DNA of 45,954 nucleotides, taken from the NCBI GenBank assembly GCA_031272405.1, contig JAISTW010000070.1:1-45954 (forward strand). Reading direction: 5' to 3'. Shown here in pieces: positions 1-8,122 of the stretch. Source of the stretch: Desulfovibrio sp. (GTDB taxonomy: Bacteria; Desulfobacterota; Desulfovibrionia; Desulfovibrionales; Desulfovibrionaceae). A model generated the notes under the pieces. The model did no database searches. It had not been told where the DNA came from and worked only from the letters and a program-made list of their open reading frames with translations. A program made the translations under genes and the position numbers. Position 1 is the first letter of the stretch; every line of letters starts with the position of its first letter.

Positions 1-44
1 CCATTTTTTACGATGGCTTCCGAGCCGCATCTGAGACAGGGCAT
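1..44 (-). CDS. N-terminus of a zinc-ribbon protein, possibly a transposase (partial)
   Basis: Only the first 14 codons lie in the window; the gene continues past position 1. The visible start is MPCLRCGSEAIVKN, preceded by a strong Shine-Dalgarno sequence (AAGGAGG, 8 nt before the ATG at 44), so the start is convincing. CxxC followed by a short IVKN stretch is what the first half of a zinc ribbon looks like. The same pattern opens the zinc ribbons of IS1-type and related transposases, but also other small zinc-binding proteins. With so little sequence the family cannot be fixed. It is divergent from the liv operon, with about 165 bp between the starts. Confidence 0.5.
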   Translation of the reverse strand, partial: MPCLRCGSEAIVKN

Positions 45-71
45 ATCGTTATCCTCCTTGCTGCTGAAAAG

Positions 72-100
72 AGAATAGCAAAATTGTAAAAGTTTGTCAT
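72..100 (-). promoter_or_regulatory. Predicted sigma-70 promoter for the left-edge gene
   Basis: On the minus strand there is ATGACA (95-100), a 17-bp spacer, and TATTCT (72-77). Transcription would start near 65, giving a leader of about 20 nt that still contains the AAGGAGG ribosome site. Position and spacing fit; the match is good but not perfect. Confidence 0.4.
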
Positions 101-142
101 TGCAAAAGTAAAACTCTCAAAAGAGGGCCTTTTATTTTTTTG

Positions 143-171
143 TTGCATTGTATGCTGTCCGCCGATATTGT
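143..171 (+). promoter_or_regulatory. Weak candidate promoter for the liv operon
   Basis: TTGCAT (143-148), 17-bp spacer, TATTGT (166-171), about 40 bp before livK. The -35 box is poor, so this is only the best candidate in an AT-rich divergent intergenic region. A regulator-dependent promoter would also fit. Confidence 0.25.
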
Positions 172-210
172 TCTCTTCTTGTACAAATTTTTTTTTGAGG
201 GAGTCGCCAT

Positions 211-1341
211 ATGTTCTGGTTCAAAAGTCTGTTTTTTCTGGCGGCCTCGGCGCTGTTTTTGCCGATGGGCCTTTCCGTCGCGGGGGACAAGGAATACAAG
301 ATCGGCCTGATGTGTCCGATTACCGGCAAGTGGGCCTCGGAAGGCCAGGATATGCAAAATATCGTCACTCTTCTGGTGGATGAGGCCAATAAGAACGGCG
401 GCGTCAACGGCCGTAAAATAACCCTGATAGCGGCCGACGACGCCGGCGATCCCCGCACGGCAGCGCTGGCCGCCCAAAAGTTGGTTTCCGCGGGAGTGCT
501 GGCTGTTATAGGCACCTATGGTTCGGCCGTTACGGAAGCGAGCCAGAACATTTTTGCGGAGGCCGATATTATCCAGATAGGCACCGGTTCAACCAGCGTG
601 CGCCTGACGGAAAAAGGGCTGCCGCTTTTTTTCCGTACATGTCCGCGTGATGACGACCAGGGCAAAACGGCCGCGTCCGTCATCAGGAAAGGTGGTTACA
701 AGTCCGTCGCCATTTTGCACGACAATTCCTCCTACGCCAAGGGACTGGCTGAGGAAAGCCGGGGAGGGCTCCAAAAACTGGGAACGAAGGTGATTTTTTT
801 TGACGCCCTGACCCCGGGGGAGCGGGACTATACGGCCATTTTGACCAAACTCAAGACAACGGGCCCGGACTTGGTCTTTTTTACCGGTTACTATCCGGAA
901 ACGGGCATGCTGTTGCGCCAGATGAGAGAGATGGGCTGGTCCGTCCCCATGATGGGCGGCGACGCGGCGAACCACCAGGATCTAGTGAAGATTGCCGGTG
1001 TGAAAGCGGCTGCGGGCTATTCCTTTGTAAGCCCGCCTCTGCCCCAGGATCTTGACGCCGCGGAGGCCAAGAATTTTCTCTCGCTGTACAAGGCCCGTTA
1101 CCGGAGCGTTCCCGTTTCCGTATGGGCTGTGCTCGCCGGCGACGCGTTCAAGGTCATTGAGGCGGCCCTCAGAGCCGGCAAGGACAATCCCAAGGATATG
1201 GCGGCATGGTTCAAAACGCTCAAAAATCTGCCGTGTCTCTCCGGGGCTGTCGGTTTTGACGCCAAAGGCGACCGTGTGGGCGAATTTTATCGCCTGTACA
1301 AAGTGAACGACAAGGGCGTCTTCGAGATGCAGCCCAAATGA
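211..1341 (+). CDS. livK: Branched-chain amino-acid ABC transporter, periplasmic binding protein
   Basis: This is a 376-residue periplasmic binding protein of the Leu/Ile/Val-binding type (periplasmic-binding fold I), which captures the substrate for the LivHMGF importer encoded next. Residues 1 to about 25 form a signal peptide: a basic start, a hydrophobic core (LFFLAASALFLPMG) and a small-residue cleavage region. The mature start KEYKIGLMCPITGKWASEG is the typical first beta-strand and ligand loop, followed by a VNGRKITLIAADDAGDP segment characteristic of the family. The ATG at 211 follows a GAGGGA ribosome site. The gene leads the operon. Ligand specificity cannot be told from sequence: close relatives bind branched-chain or other amino acids, amides or aromatic acids. 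No internal damage is seen. Confidence 0.9.
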   Translation: MFWFKSLFFLAASALFLPMGLSVAGDKEYKIGLMCPITGKWASEGQDMQNIVTLLVDEANKNGGVNGRKITLIAADDAGDPRTAALAAQKLVSAGVLAVIGTYGSAVTEASQNIFAEADIIQIGTGSTSVRLTEKGLPLFFRTCPRDDDQGKTAASVIRKGGYKSVAILHDNSSYAKGLAEESRGGLQKLGTKVIFFDALTPGERDYTAILTKLKTTGPDLVFFTGYYPETGMLLRQMREMGWSVPMMGGDAANHQDLVKIAGVKAAAGYSFVSPPLPQDLDAAEAKNFLSLYKARYRSVPVSVWAVLAGDAFKVIEAALRAGKDNPKDMAAWFKTLKNLPCLSGAVGFDAKGDRVGEFYRLYKVNDKGVFEMQPK

Positions 1342-1345
1342 GCAT

Positions 1346-1364
1346 GGCCGGGAAAAATCCGGCC
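1346..1364 (+). promoter_or_regulatory. Intercistronic hairpin between livK and livH
   Basis: A perfect 6-bp inverted repeat, GGCCGG (1346-1351) and CCGGCC (1359-1364), surrounds an AT-rich 7-nt loop. It starts 5 nt after the livK stop and is not followed by a T tract. In binding-protein operons such hairpins often protect the upstream message from 3' decay, so the binding protein is made in excess. That role is inferred here. Confidence 0.5.
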
Positions 1365-1375
1365 AGCGCGCGAAT

Positions 1376-2281
1376 ATGGAACTTTTTTTTCAGCAGGTGC
1401 TCAATGGTTTCGCCGTGGGCGGCATATACGCTTTGGTGGCGCTTGGCTATACCATGGTCTACGGCGTGCTCAAGCTTATCAATTTCGCTCATGGGGATTT
1501 GTTTGCCATCGGCGCGTATCTTGGTTTGACGCTGCTTGTGAGCTGCAATCTGGCCGGGATTCTGCCGCCGCTTTTCGTTATGCCGGTTGTTTTCCTCATG
1601 GTGGGTCTTCTGGTCGCCCTCATCGGTTTTTTGTTGGAGAGGGCGGCCTATCGCCCTTTGCGTCAGGCCCATCGTCTTTCCGCCGTTGTCTCGGCCCTTG
1701 GAGCGTCCATTTTTTTTCAAAACGCCGTCATGTTGATTTACGGCGCGCGTTTTTACGTATATCCCGATTTTCTTCGTCCTGATTTCACTGTGAGCGTTTT
1801 CGGCCATTCCCTGTCCGGCATACGCCTTTTGGTGATTCTGGCGAGCATCATGCTGATGGTGATGCTTTCGGCCTTCATCCACCGCACGAAAACCGGGGCG
1901 GCCATACGCGCCGTGGCCATCGACCAGGACGCGGCGCGGCTTATGGGCATAAACGTGGACAAAGTGATTTCCCTTGTTTTCCTCATCGGACCGGGCTTGG
2001 GCGGAACCGCCGGTCTTATGGTGGGCCTGTGTTACGGCCAGATTGATTTCACCATGGGTTGGTCCTATGGCCTGAAAGCCTTCACATCCGCCATACTTGG
2101 CGGGATAGGCAATATCCCCGGCGCGATGCTTGGCGGGCTTTTGCTGGGGCTTGTGGAGTCGCTGTCCGCGGCCTACGTGTCCATGGCCTGGAAAGACGCC
2201 ATCGCCTTCCTTGCGCTTATTCTCATTCTTATCATACGTCCCACAGGCATTCTGGGGGAGCGCGCGGCGGAGAAATTGTGA
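1376..2281 (+). CDS. livH: Branched-chain amino-acid ABC transporter permease LivH
   Basis: The 301-residue integral membrane permease forms the translocation channel with LivM. The start MELFFQQVLNGFAVGGIYALVA is the family's standard first segment, followed by YTMVYGVLKLINFAHGD, a conserved LivH signature. About eight hydrophobic stretches follow, and the cytoplasmic coupling loop near residues 180-200 reads AIRAVAIDQDAARLMGIN, which contacts the ATPases. The length is normal for the family. ATG at 1376 lies 34 nt after the livK stop, beyond the hairpin; its ribosome site is weak. The stop overlaps the LivM start by 4 nt (GTGA), implying translational coupling. Confidence 0.92.
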   Translation: MELFFQQVLNGFAVGGIYALVALGYTMVYGVLKLINFAHGDLFAIGAYLGLTLLVSCNLAGILPPLFVMPVVFLMVGLLVALIGFLLERAAYRPLRQAHRLSAVVSALGASIFFQNAVMLIYGARFYVYPDFLRPDFTVSVFGHSLSGIRLLVILASIMLMVMLSAFIHRTKTGAAIRAVAIDQDAARLMGINVDKVISLVFLIGPGLGGTAGLMVGLCYGQIDFTMGWSYGLKAFTSAILGGIGNIPGAMLGGLLLGLVESLSAAYVSMAWKDAIAFLALILILIIRPTGILGERAAEKL

Positions 2282-3243
2282 GATTCGCCTCCCGCGCCAT
2301 CTCCTCATTGGCTTTGGGCGCGCTGGTGCTTGCCTTGCCTCTTTTTTGCGACGCCTACTGGCTGGACGTTTGCGTCAGCATAGGTCTGTACACGCTGCTG
2401 GCGCTTTCACTTAATGTCATTTTGGGTCAAGCGGGCATTTTTCACATGGGGCACGCGGCTTTTTTCGCCGTGGGCGCGTATGTGACGGCAATACTGAATA
2501 CGCAGGCCCACTGGCCCATTTTCGCTGTTTTACCGGCAGCCGGGGCGGCGTCAGCCGTTTTCGCTCTGGCTGTGGCCCGCCCCATCATCCATCTGCGCGG
2601 CGATTACCTGCTCGTAGTCACCATAGGCATAGTGGAAATAGTGCGTATCGCCCTGCTCAACGATATGGGCGGACTGACGGGCGGAGCCAACGGTGTCTTC
2701 GGCATTGCGCGTCCTGTTTTTTTTGGTTTTAAAATCGTCAAAAGCGTGCATTTCCACTATCTTGTGTGGGGCATGGTCGGTGTCAGTCTGGCGCTCTTCC
2801 ACAGTTTGTGGAATTCACGCTTTGGCCGGGCGCTCAACTGCATCAAGGAAGATGACATTGCCGCCGAATGCTGCGGCGTGGATGTGGCCCGCTACAAATT
2901 GACGGCCTTTGTGTTGGGGGCGTTCTGGGCCGGCGCGGCAGGGACTGTTTATGCCGCCAAAATGACCACGATCGCGCCTGAGTCGTTCAATTTCATGGAA
3001 TCCGTGATCATTTTCGCCGTCGTCATACTTTCCGGCGGGAGTCAGTTGGGCATTCTGGCGAGTTCTTTTCTTTTTATCGGCCTGCCTGAACTGTTGCGTG
3101 AGTTTTCCTCGGCGCGTATGCTTATTTTCGGTCTTGCCATGATGATGATGATGATCTGGCGTCCGCAGGGGCTTTTGCCGCCAGGGCGGCGTCGGTACAG
3201 GATCCCGGGCTTGTCCGGAGCCGGCGGGGAGGCAGGCGGATGA
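2278..3243 (+). CDS. livM: Branched-chain amino-acid ABC transporter permease LivM
   Basis: This is the second permease subunit, 321 residues from the GTG at 2278. The open frame extends further upstream, but that part lies inside livH in another frame. The GTG gives a GTGA overlap with the livH stop and a normal-length LivM. Recognisable segments are LSLNVILGQAGIFHMGHAAF near residues 45-65, typical of LivM, and the EAA-like loop FGRALNCIKEDDIAAECCGV with alternating hydrophobic helices around it. The tail is proline- and glycine-rich (GLLPPGRRR). It ends in an ATGA overlap with livG. The two cysteines in the coupling loop are slightly unusual, but nothing suggests loss of function. Confidence 0.9.
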   Translation: MRFASRAISSLALGALVLALPLFCDAYWLDVCVSIGLYTLLALSLNVILGQAGIFHMGHAAFFAVGAYVTAILNTQAHWPIFAVLPAAGAASAVFALAVARPIIHLRGDYLLVVTIGIVEIVRIALLNDMGGLTGGANGVFGIARPVFFGFKIVKSVHFHYLVWGMVGVSLALFHSLWNSRFGRALNCIKEDDIAAECCGVDVARYKLTAFVLGAFWAGAAGTVYAAKMTTIAPESFNFMESVIIFAVVILSGGSQLGILASSFLFIGLPELLREFSSARMLIFGLAMMMMMIWRPQGLLPPGRRRYRIPGLSGAGGEAGG

Positions 3244-4010
3244 GCCTGCTCGCCGTGGAGGAAATGACCAAGGTTTTCGGCGGTCTTATTGCCGTTGACG
3301 ACCTCGCCTTTTCCGTGGAAGAGGGGAGCATCATGGGCCTCATCGGCCCCAACGGCGCTGGAAAAACAACAGTTTTTAATTGCATTACAGGCAATTACAC
3401 GCCTGAACGAGGTCGTATTTTTTTTGACGGTTTGCCCATTACCGGTTTCAAGCCGCACCGTATCGTGGAGTTGGGCATCGCCCGCACTTTTCAGACCATT
3501 CGCCTGTTCGCGCGTCTGCCGGCGCTTGAGAATGTGCTGGCCGGCCGGCATTGCCGGATGCGGGCCGGACTTTTGGCCTGCATGTTTCATACGCCGGCCC
3601 AGCGGCAAGAGGAGGCGGCCGCCCTTGAGCGCTGCATGGAGGAGCTGCGTTTTGTGGGGCTTGCGCAACGCCATGACGAAGCGGCGGGCAATCTTTCTTA
3701 CGGCAACCAGCGTTTGCTGGAAATAGCGCGCGCTCTGGCCACAGACCCGAAACTGCTTATTCTGGACGAGCCCGCGGGCGGCATGAACCATCAGGAAACG
3801 GACGCTCTGGCGGAAACCATACGCGCCATCCGCGAGCGCGGAGTCACGGTTCTGCTGGTGGAACACGATATGCGCCTGGTGATGCGCGTTTGCGAAAAAC
3901 TGGTGGTGCTGGAGCACGGGGCGCTGATTGCCCAGGGCGCTCCCGACGCGGTACGCGGCGATCCGGCGGTTATAGAAGCCTATCTGGGCGCTGAAAATGA
4001 CAGATGGTGA
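3240..4010 (+). CDS. livG: Branched-chain amino-acid ABC transporter ATPase LivG
   Basis: One of the two cytoplasmic ATPases that drive the LivHM channel; 256 residues. Walker A is GPNGAGKTT (residues 36-44). The Q-loop region lies in ARTFQTIRLF, the signature motif is LSYGNQ (usually LSYGQQ in LivG), and Walker B is LLILDEPAGGMN. The C-terminal VLEHGALIAQG segment is typical of the LivG subgroup. Its ATG overlaps the livM stop (ATGA). The frame ends 3 nt before livF. Confidence 0.93.
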   Translation: MSLLAVEEMTKVFGGLIAVDDLAFSVEEGSIMGLIGPNGAGKTTVFNCITGNYTPERGRIFFDGLPITGFKPHRIVELGIARTFQTIRLFARLPALENVLAGRHCRMRAGLLACMFHTPAQRQEEAAALERCMEELRFVGLAQRHDEAAGNLSYGNQRLLEIARALATDPKLLILDEPAGGMNHQETDALAETIRAIRERGVTVLLVEHDMRLVMRVCEKLVVLEHGALIAQGAPDAVRGDPAVIEAYLGAENDRW

Positions 4011-4013
4011 TGC

Positions 4014-4724
4014 ATGGCCCTGCTGACGCTTTCAGATCTCCGTGTGCGCTACGGCAATGTTGAAGTGTTGCATGGCCTGGATCTTCATGTGAACGAGGGA
4101 GAGATCGTGTCCCTGCTTGGGGCCAACGGCGCAGGCAAAAGCACCACGTTGCTCGCCGTGAGCGGTCTGGTCAGGGCCTTTGCAGGAGAAATTTTTTTTG
4201 ACGGCGTGCCCTTGCTGAATTTGCCCAGCCACGATATCGTGGCCTTGGGCATTGCCCAGTCGCCCGAAGGCCGGCGTGTCTTCGGCGCCATGACGGTGCT
4301 GGAAAACCTGCGTCTGGGGGCCTTCAGGGTGACGGACAAAAACATTTGCGCGCGTTCTCTGGACTGGATTTTTGAGCTTTTCCCACGTCTGGAGGAACGC
4401 GCGCGTCAGCTTGCCGGAACTCTTTCCGGCGGAGAACAGCAGATGCTCGCCATTGGGCGGGCGCTTATGGCCAGGCCGCGCCTGCTGTTGCTGGACGAGC
4501 CTTCTCTGGGTTTGGCCCCGCTGCTTGTCCGCTCCATTTTTGAGACCATACGGCGTGTGGCGGACGAAGGCGTGACGGTGCTTCTGGTGGAGCAGAACGC
4601 CCGCGCCGCCTTGAAACTGGCCACGCGCGGCTATGTGCTGGAAGTCGGCTCCGTGGTCATGGAAGGTCGGGCGGACGCTTTGCTCAACGACCCCAGCGTT
4701 CAGGACGCCTACCTGGGCGGTTGA
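4014..4724 (+). CDS. livF: Branched-chain amino-acid ABC transporter ATPase LivF
   Basis: Second ATPase subunit, 236 residues, the normal LivF size. Walker A is GANGAGKST (residues 36-44), the signature is LSGGEQQMLAIGRALM, Walker B is LLLLDEPSLGLAP, and the switch histidine position is replaced by the family-typical VEQNA. LivF and LivG form a heterodimer on the LivHM permeases. The gene starts 3 nt after livG, so it is clearly in the same transcript. tRNA-Leu(UAG) begins 24 bp after its stop with no terminator between. Confidence 0.93.
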   Translation: MALLTLSDLRVRYGNVEVLHGLDLHVNEGEIVSLLGANGAGKSTTLLAVSGLVRAFAGEIFFDGVPLLNLPSHDIVALGIAQSPEGRRVFGAMTVLENLRLGAFRVTDKNICARSLDWIFELFPRLEERARQLAGTLSGGEQQMLAIGRALMARPRLLLLDEPSLGLAPLLVRSIFETIRRVADEGVTVLLVEQNARAALKLATRGYVLEVGSVVMEGRADALLNDPSVQDAYLGG

Positions 4725-4748
4725 CAGGAAATCCGGACGGTCTGGCGT

Positions 4749-4834
4749 GCGAGAGTGGCGAAACTGGCAGACGCACTGGACTTAGGATCCAGCGGGTTCA
4801 TCCCTTGGGGGTTCGAATCCCCCCTCTCGCACCA
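4749..4834 (+). tRNA. tRNA-Leu (anticodon UAG)
   Basis: An 86-nt class II tRNA with encoded CCA. The acceptor stem is GCGAGAG with CTCTCGC. The anticodon stem CTGGA/TCCAG encloses the loop CTTAGGA, with anticodon TAG at 4783-4785. A variable arm follows, then a T arm with GGTTCGAATCC. It reads CUA and other CUN leucine codons. Its 24-bp distance from livF and the lack of an obvious promoter suggest readthrough from the liv operon. Confidence 0.96.
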
Positions 4835-4940
4835 AAACAAACCTCTCTCTATTTAACCAGTTGCCCTTTGATGTCTGGCCAAACCGTCGTAAAGCCGGCG
4901 GGGGAGGCGGACGGGATTCTTCTCTTTCCTGCCGGGACAC

Positions 4941-4969
4941 TTGCAGAACGACGGTCTATGGGTTACCAT
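4941..4969 (+). promoter_or_regulatory. Predicted sigma-70 promoter for the EF-G paralogue
   Basis: TTGCAG (4941-4946), 17-bp spacer, TACCAT (4964-4969). The predicted start near 4976 gives a leader of about 50 nt. The 190-bp stretch from the tRNA to this gene holds nothing else recognisable; a short open frame across the tRNA is not a gene. Confidence 0.4.
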
Positions 4970-5025
4970 ATGGGGCATAAAAACGGTTAACCCAGTGTAC
5001 TTTTTATTCATCATTAGGGGGAATC

Positions 5026-7086
5026 ATGTCAACGCCTTTTGAAGCGCAACGCACCTTCGCTCTTGTCGGCACCGGTGGTTGCGGCAAAACATCGCTCGCT
5101 GAAATGCTTTTGTTTAACGCCGGCGTGCTCACGCGCATGGGGGCCATAGAAGATGGTTCGACAAGTTTGGACTACGAACCGGAAGAAGTCCGCCGCCGTG
5201 GTTCAATACAGCCCGCGTTCGCTACCTGGCTCTGGAACAAGAACAGGCAGTTCATGATTGATATACCAGGCGACGGAAACTTTACCGGAGACATGGAGTA
5301 CCTGCTGAAAGGCGTTGACGGTGTTGTTTTTGTGCTCGATGCCGTGGACGGCGTCCGCCCCCTGACAAAAAAATTCTGGAATCTTGTGCGCGCGGAAAAT
5401 TTGCCGGCCATGTTCGTCATCAACAAGCTGGATCGGGACAGGGCTGATTTCCAGATGGCCTTTGACAGTTTGTCCGCATTGGGCGTAAAAACGGTCGTCC
5501 TGCAGGTGCCTATTCGTCAAAACGAGGCCTTTGTCGGTGTGGTTGACGTGCTGCACGGCAAGGCTTTCATGTTTGCCGACAATGGCCTCAGCGAGGCGGA
5601 AATACCTTCCAGTCTGGCCGATGACGTGCAGATTCTGCATGATGTGGCTGTGGAAAACATCGCCGAAAGCGATGAAGGCCTCATGGAAAAATACCTTGAA
5701 GAGGGTTCCCTGAGTCCGGAAGAACTCTCCGCCGGGCTCAGAGCGGGCGTTCTTTCCGGTGAGCTTACGCCGGTGCTGGTATGTTCGGCCGTTGAAAACA
5801 AAGGCGGCAAAGCTATTCTTGACGCTGTGGAAGCCCTGTTGCCGTCGCCGTTGGAACGCCCCGTCTTTGTTGATCAGAGCGGCCATGAACGCGTCGGAAG
5901 TCCGGATGCTCCCCTGGTCTGCTTTGTCTTCAAAACATTATCCGACCCCTTTTCCGGACAGCTTTCCATATTGCGTGTGCTTTCCGGGACATTGACGGCT
6001 GACACCGCGCTTAAGAACATGCGCAACGAGGAAAACGAACGACTCGGAAACATTTTGTATCTCACCGGCAAAACGCAGACTCCGGTCAAGGAAGCCGTTT
6101 ATCCCGGTTCCATTATCGCCGTTGCCAAGCTTAAAAACACTAGGACAGGCGACACGTTGTGCGATGAAAAAAATCCCTTTGTCCTGCCCATGCCGACTTT
6201 GCCGCCCCAGTTGATCACCTATGCTCTGGCCCCGAAGGAAAAGGGCGAGGAGGACAAGGTTTATGCGGCGATACAGCGTCTGCTGGACGAGGATATCACC
6301 CTGAAACTCGCCCGCGACGAAGAATGCGGCGACATACTGTTGTCGGGCATGGGCCAGTTGCATATTGAACTTTCCGTGGAGAAGGCAAAGCGCCGCTACA
6401 AAATTGAAATTCTTCTCAAAACGCCGAAGGTTCCCTATCGGGAAACGGTGCGCGGCAAATGTCAAGTTCAGGGACGTCATAAAAAACAGTCGGGCGGTCG
6501 AGGGCAATTTGGCGATTGCTGGATCGAGATGGAAGGCTTGCCGCGCGGGGCCGGGTATGTCTTTGAAGATGCCATTGTTGGCGGTGTTATCCCGCGCCAG
6601 TACATACCGGCCATTGACAAGGGCGTACAGGAGGCCGCGGCGCGTGGTTTTTTGGCGGGGTGCCAGGTAGTGGACTTCCGCGTCAAGGTGTATGACGGCA
6701 GTTATCACACAGTGGATTCTTCAGAAATGGCTTTCAAGGTGGCGGGTTCCCTGGCTTTCAAAAAAGCCATGGAAAGCCTCAAGCCGATATTGTTGGAGCC
6801 GATTGTGTTGCTCACCATATCCATACCTGATGAAAATATGGGTGATGTCATCGGCGATCTTTCCTCCCGCCGCGGCAAGGTGCTCGGCTCGGATTCGCAG
6901 GCGGGGATCACCGAAATAAAGGCTCATGTCCCCATGAGCGAAGTGCTTCGCTATGCTCCGGACTTGCGTTCCATGACAGGAGGGCAAGGTTTTTTCACTA
7001 TGGAATTCGCCCACTATGAAGAGGCGCCCCAGCCGGTCGCAGAAAAAGTTATTGCTGAGCATCAGAAGAACAGGAGCGAGGAGTAG
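5026..7086 (+). CDS. fusA2: Elongation factor G-like GTPase (EF-G paralogue)
   Basis: A 686-residue translational GTPase with full EF-G layout: G domain at about 1-270, domain II about 290-390, then domains III-V, with the EF-G IV-type segment GRHKKQSGGRGQFGDCWIE around residue 485. G1 is GTGGCGKTS (15-23) and G4 is NKLD (133-136). G3 reads DIPGDGNF (79-86), where canonical EF-G and EF-Tu have DTPGH; the catalytic histidine is Asp83. This places it with the EF-G-like subfamily found beside true EF-G in many bacteria, whose role is not settled. It is probably not the housekeeping translocase, which normally sits with rpsL-rpsG-tuf. The ATG follows AGGGGG. Its last 38 nt overlap the convergent nrnA. 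Confidence 0.85.
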   Translation: MSTPFEAQRTFALVGTGGCGKTSLAEMLLFNAGVLTRMGAIEDGSTSLDYEPEEVRRRGSIQPAFATWLWNKNRQFMIDIPGDGNFTGDMEYLLKGVDGVVFVLDAVDGVRPLTKKFWNLVRAENLPAMFVINKLDRDRADFQMAFDSLSALGVKTVVLQVPIRQNEAFVGVVDVLHGKAFMFADNGLSEAEIPSSLADDVQILHDVAVENIAESDEGLMEKYLEEGSLSPEELSAGLRAGVLSGELTPVLVCSAVENKGGKAILDAVEALLPSPLERPVFVDQSGHERVGSPDAPLVCFVFKTLSDPFSGQLSILRVLSGTLTADTALKNMRNEENERLGNILYLTGKTQTPVKEAVYPGSIIAVAKLKNTRTGDTLCDEKNPFVLPMPTLPPQLITYALAPKEKGEEDKVYAAIQRLLDEDITLKLARDEECGDILLSGMGQLHIELSVEKAKRRYKIEILLKTPKVPYRETVRGKCQVQGRHKKQSGGRGQFGDCWIEMEGLPRGAGYVFEDAIVGGVIPRQYIPAIDKGVQEAAARGFLAGCQVVDFRVKVYDGSYHTVDSSEMAFKVAGSLAFKKAMESLKPILLEPIVLLTISIPDENMGDVIGDLSSRRGKVLGSDSQAGITEIKAHVPMSEVLRYAPDLRSMTGGQGFFTMEFAHYEEAPQPVAEKVIAEHQKNRSEE

Positions 7087-8122
7087 CCCTGCATTGCGCG
7101 GATGGGCGTAATCCAGCGTCCTCTTCGTCCATCCGCTTTGTCAGCGTGTCCAGCAAGGCAAATTCAGCCTGTTCAGGACTCAGGGGCAATGTGCCGCCAG
7201 CCGCGTTCACATGGCCCCCGCCGCCCAAAACGGACGCTACGGCGAGAACGTTGGTGCCCACAGCGGAACGCAGACTGAATCTGCACACGCCGTCAGTCTC
7301 CTCACGCAGCAGAGCCGCGGCCTTGACGCCGCGCAGGCGGAGGAGGAACTCGGCAAAACCTTCCAAATCTTCTTTGACACATTGGCATTCCTGCAGATCT
7401 GTAAGCGCGACGCGGCAGAAGACTATGGTTTGACGGCGTTCCATGCGTGCCTGGGACATGAGGGCCGCCCACAGGCGCATGCGCCCCAGAGACCAGGTAT
7501 TGTCCATCAAACTGCGGATAAGGGGAATATCACATCCGTTTTCCGCCAAATGCGCCGCCAGCAGGAATACATCGGATTTGGTGTTGGAGTGGCGAAAACC
7601 GCCGGTGTCGGCAATAAGCCCCACAGCGACGGCCTCTGCTATTGGACCGCGCAGGGGAATGTTGAGCGTCAAGGCCACATAGGCCACCAGTTGCGTGGTG
7701 GCCGCCGCATCCGGCATAATCCAATTGGCGCGATCTCCCATGCCTCCACCGGGATGATGGTCGACATTGATCCGGGCAAGATTGGCCGCCAGCAATGCTG
7801 CTTCCTGGCCCAGACGGCACGGTTCGTTGCAGTCAAACAGAAGCGCGCTGCGAGGTGAAAAGGGCAGATGTTCAAGTGAAACGCGCACCGGGCATGGCAG
7901 GGATAAAAACGACAGCGATTGCGGCAAGGCGGGGCTGGCGTACAGAACAAATTCTTTGCCCATTGCCCGCAACATGTGCCCGCTCGCGCACAAAGCGCCG
8001 ACAGCGTCTCCATCCGGATTGACGTGGGCCGTGACGACAATGTGGTCCGATTGTCTGATGGCTTCGGCCACGCGTTTTGCTCCTTCTCGAAAGGCGGGTG
8101 GAATCAGTTCAATCGGCGGCAT
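7049..8122 (-). CDS. nrnA: DHH-family bifunctional oligoribonuclease / pAp phosphatase NrnA
   Basis: A 357-residue DHH-DHHA1 phosphoesterase. Motif I is AHVNPDGDAVGAL near residue 33, a second metal aspartate lies in LLFDCNEP, motif III is NVDHHPGGG, and motif IV is IADTGGFRHSNT. The C-terminal DHHA1 loop is LGGGGHVNAAGG. NrnA enzymes degrade short RNAs and 3',5'-pAp using manganese. A DHH gene at the end of the nusA-infB operon is a common arrangement, supporting this assignment over RecJ or a cyclic-dinucleotide phosphodiesterase. The ATG at 8122 overlaps the end of the DUF503 gene by 14 nt. Translation ends inside the end of the convergent EF-G gene. Confidence 0.82.
   Translation of the reverse strand: MPPIELIPPAFREGAKRVAEAIRQSDHIVVTAHVNPDGDAVGALCASGHMLRAMGKEFVLYASPALPQSLSFLSLPCPVRVSLEHLPFSPRSALLFDCNEPCRLGQEAALLAANLARINVDHHPGGGMGDRANWIMPDAAATTQLVAYVALTLNIPLRGPIAEAVAVGLIADTGGFRHSNTKSDVFLLAAHLAENGCDIPLIRSLMDNTWSLGRMRLWAALMSQARMERRQTIVFCRVALTDLQECQCVKEDLEGFAEFLLRLRGVKAAALLREETDGVCRFSLRSAVGTNVLAVASVLGGGGHVNAAGGTLPLSPEQAEFALLDTLTKRMDEEDAGLRPSAQCRATPRSCSSDAQQ

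Noticed and set aside
110-142. A possible terminator (AAAAG...CTTTT then T run) before livK
   Set aside because: The stem is only five A/T-rich pairs, and no plus-strand gene is visible upstream to be terminated.
1220-2308. A 362-codon minus-strand open frame across livK/livH
   Set aside because: It is antisense to a clear permease gene; its composition (rich in His, Arg, Gly, Gln) is that of a reverse-frame shadow and it has no ribosome site.
4721-4990. An 89-codon plus-strand open frame over the first tRNA-Leu
   Set aside because: It runs through the whole tRNA and its peptide merely reflects the tRNA sequence.
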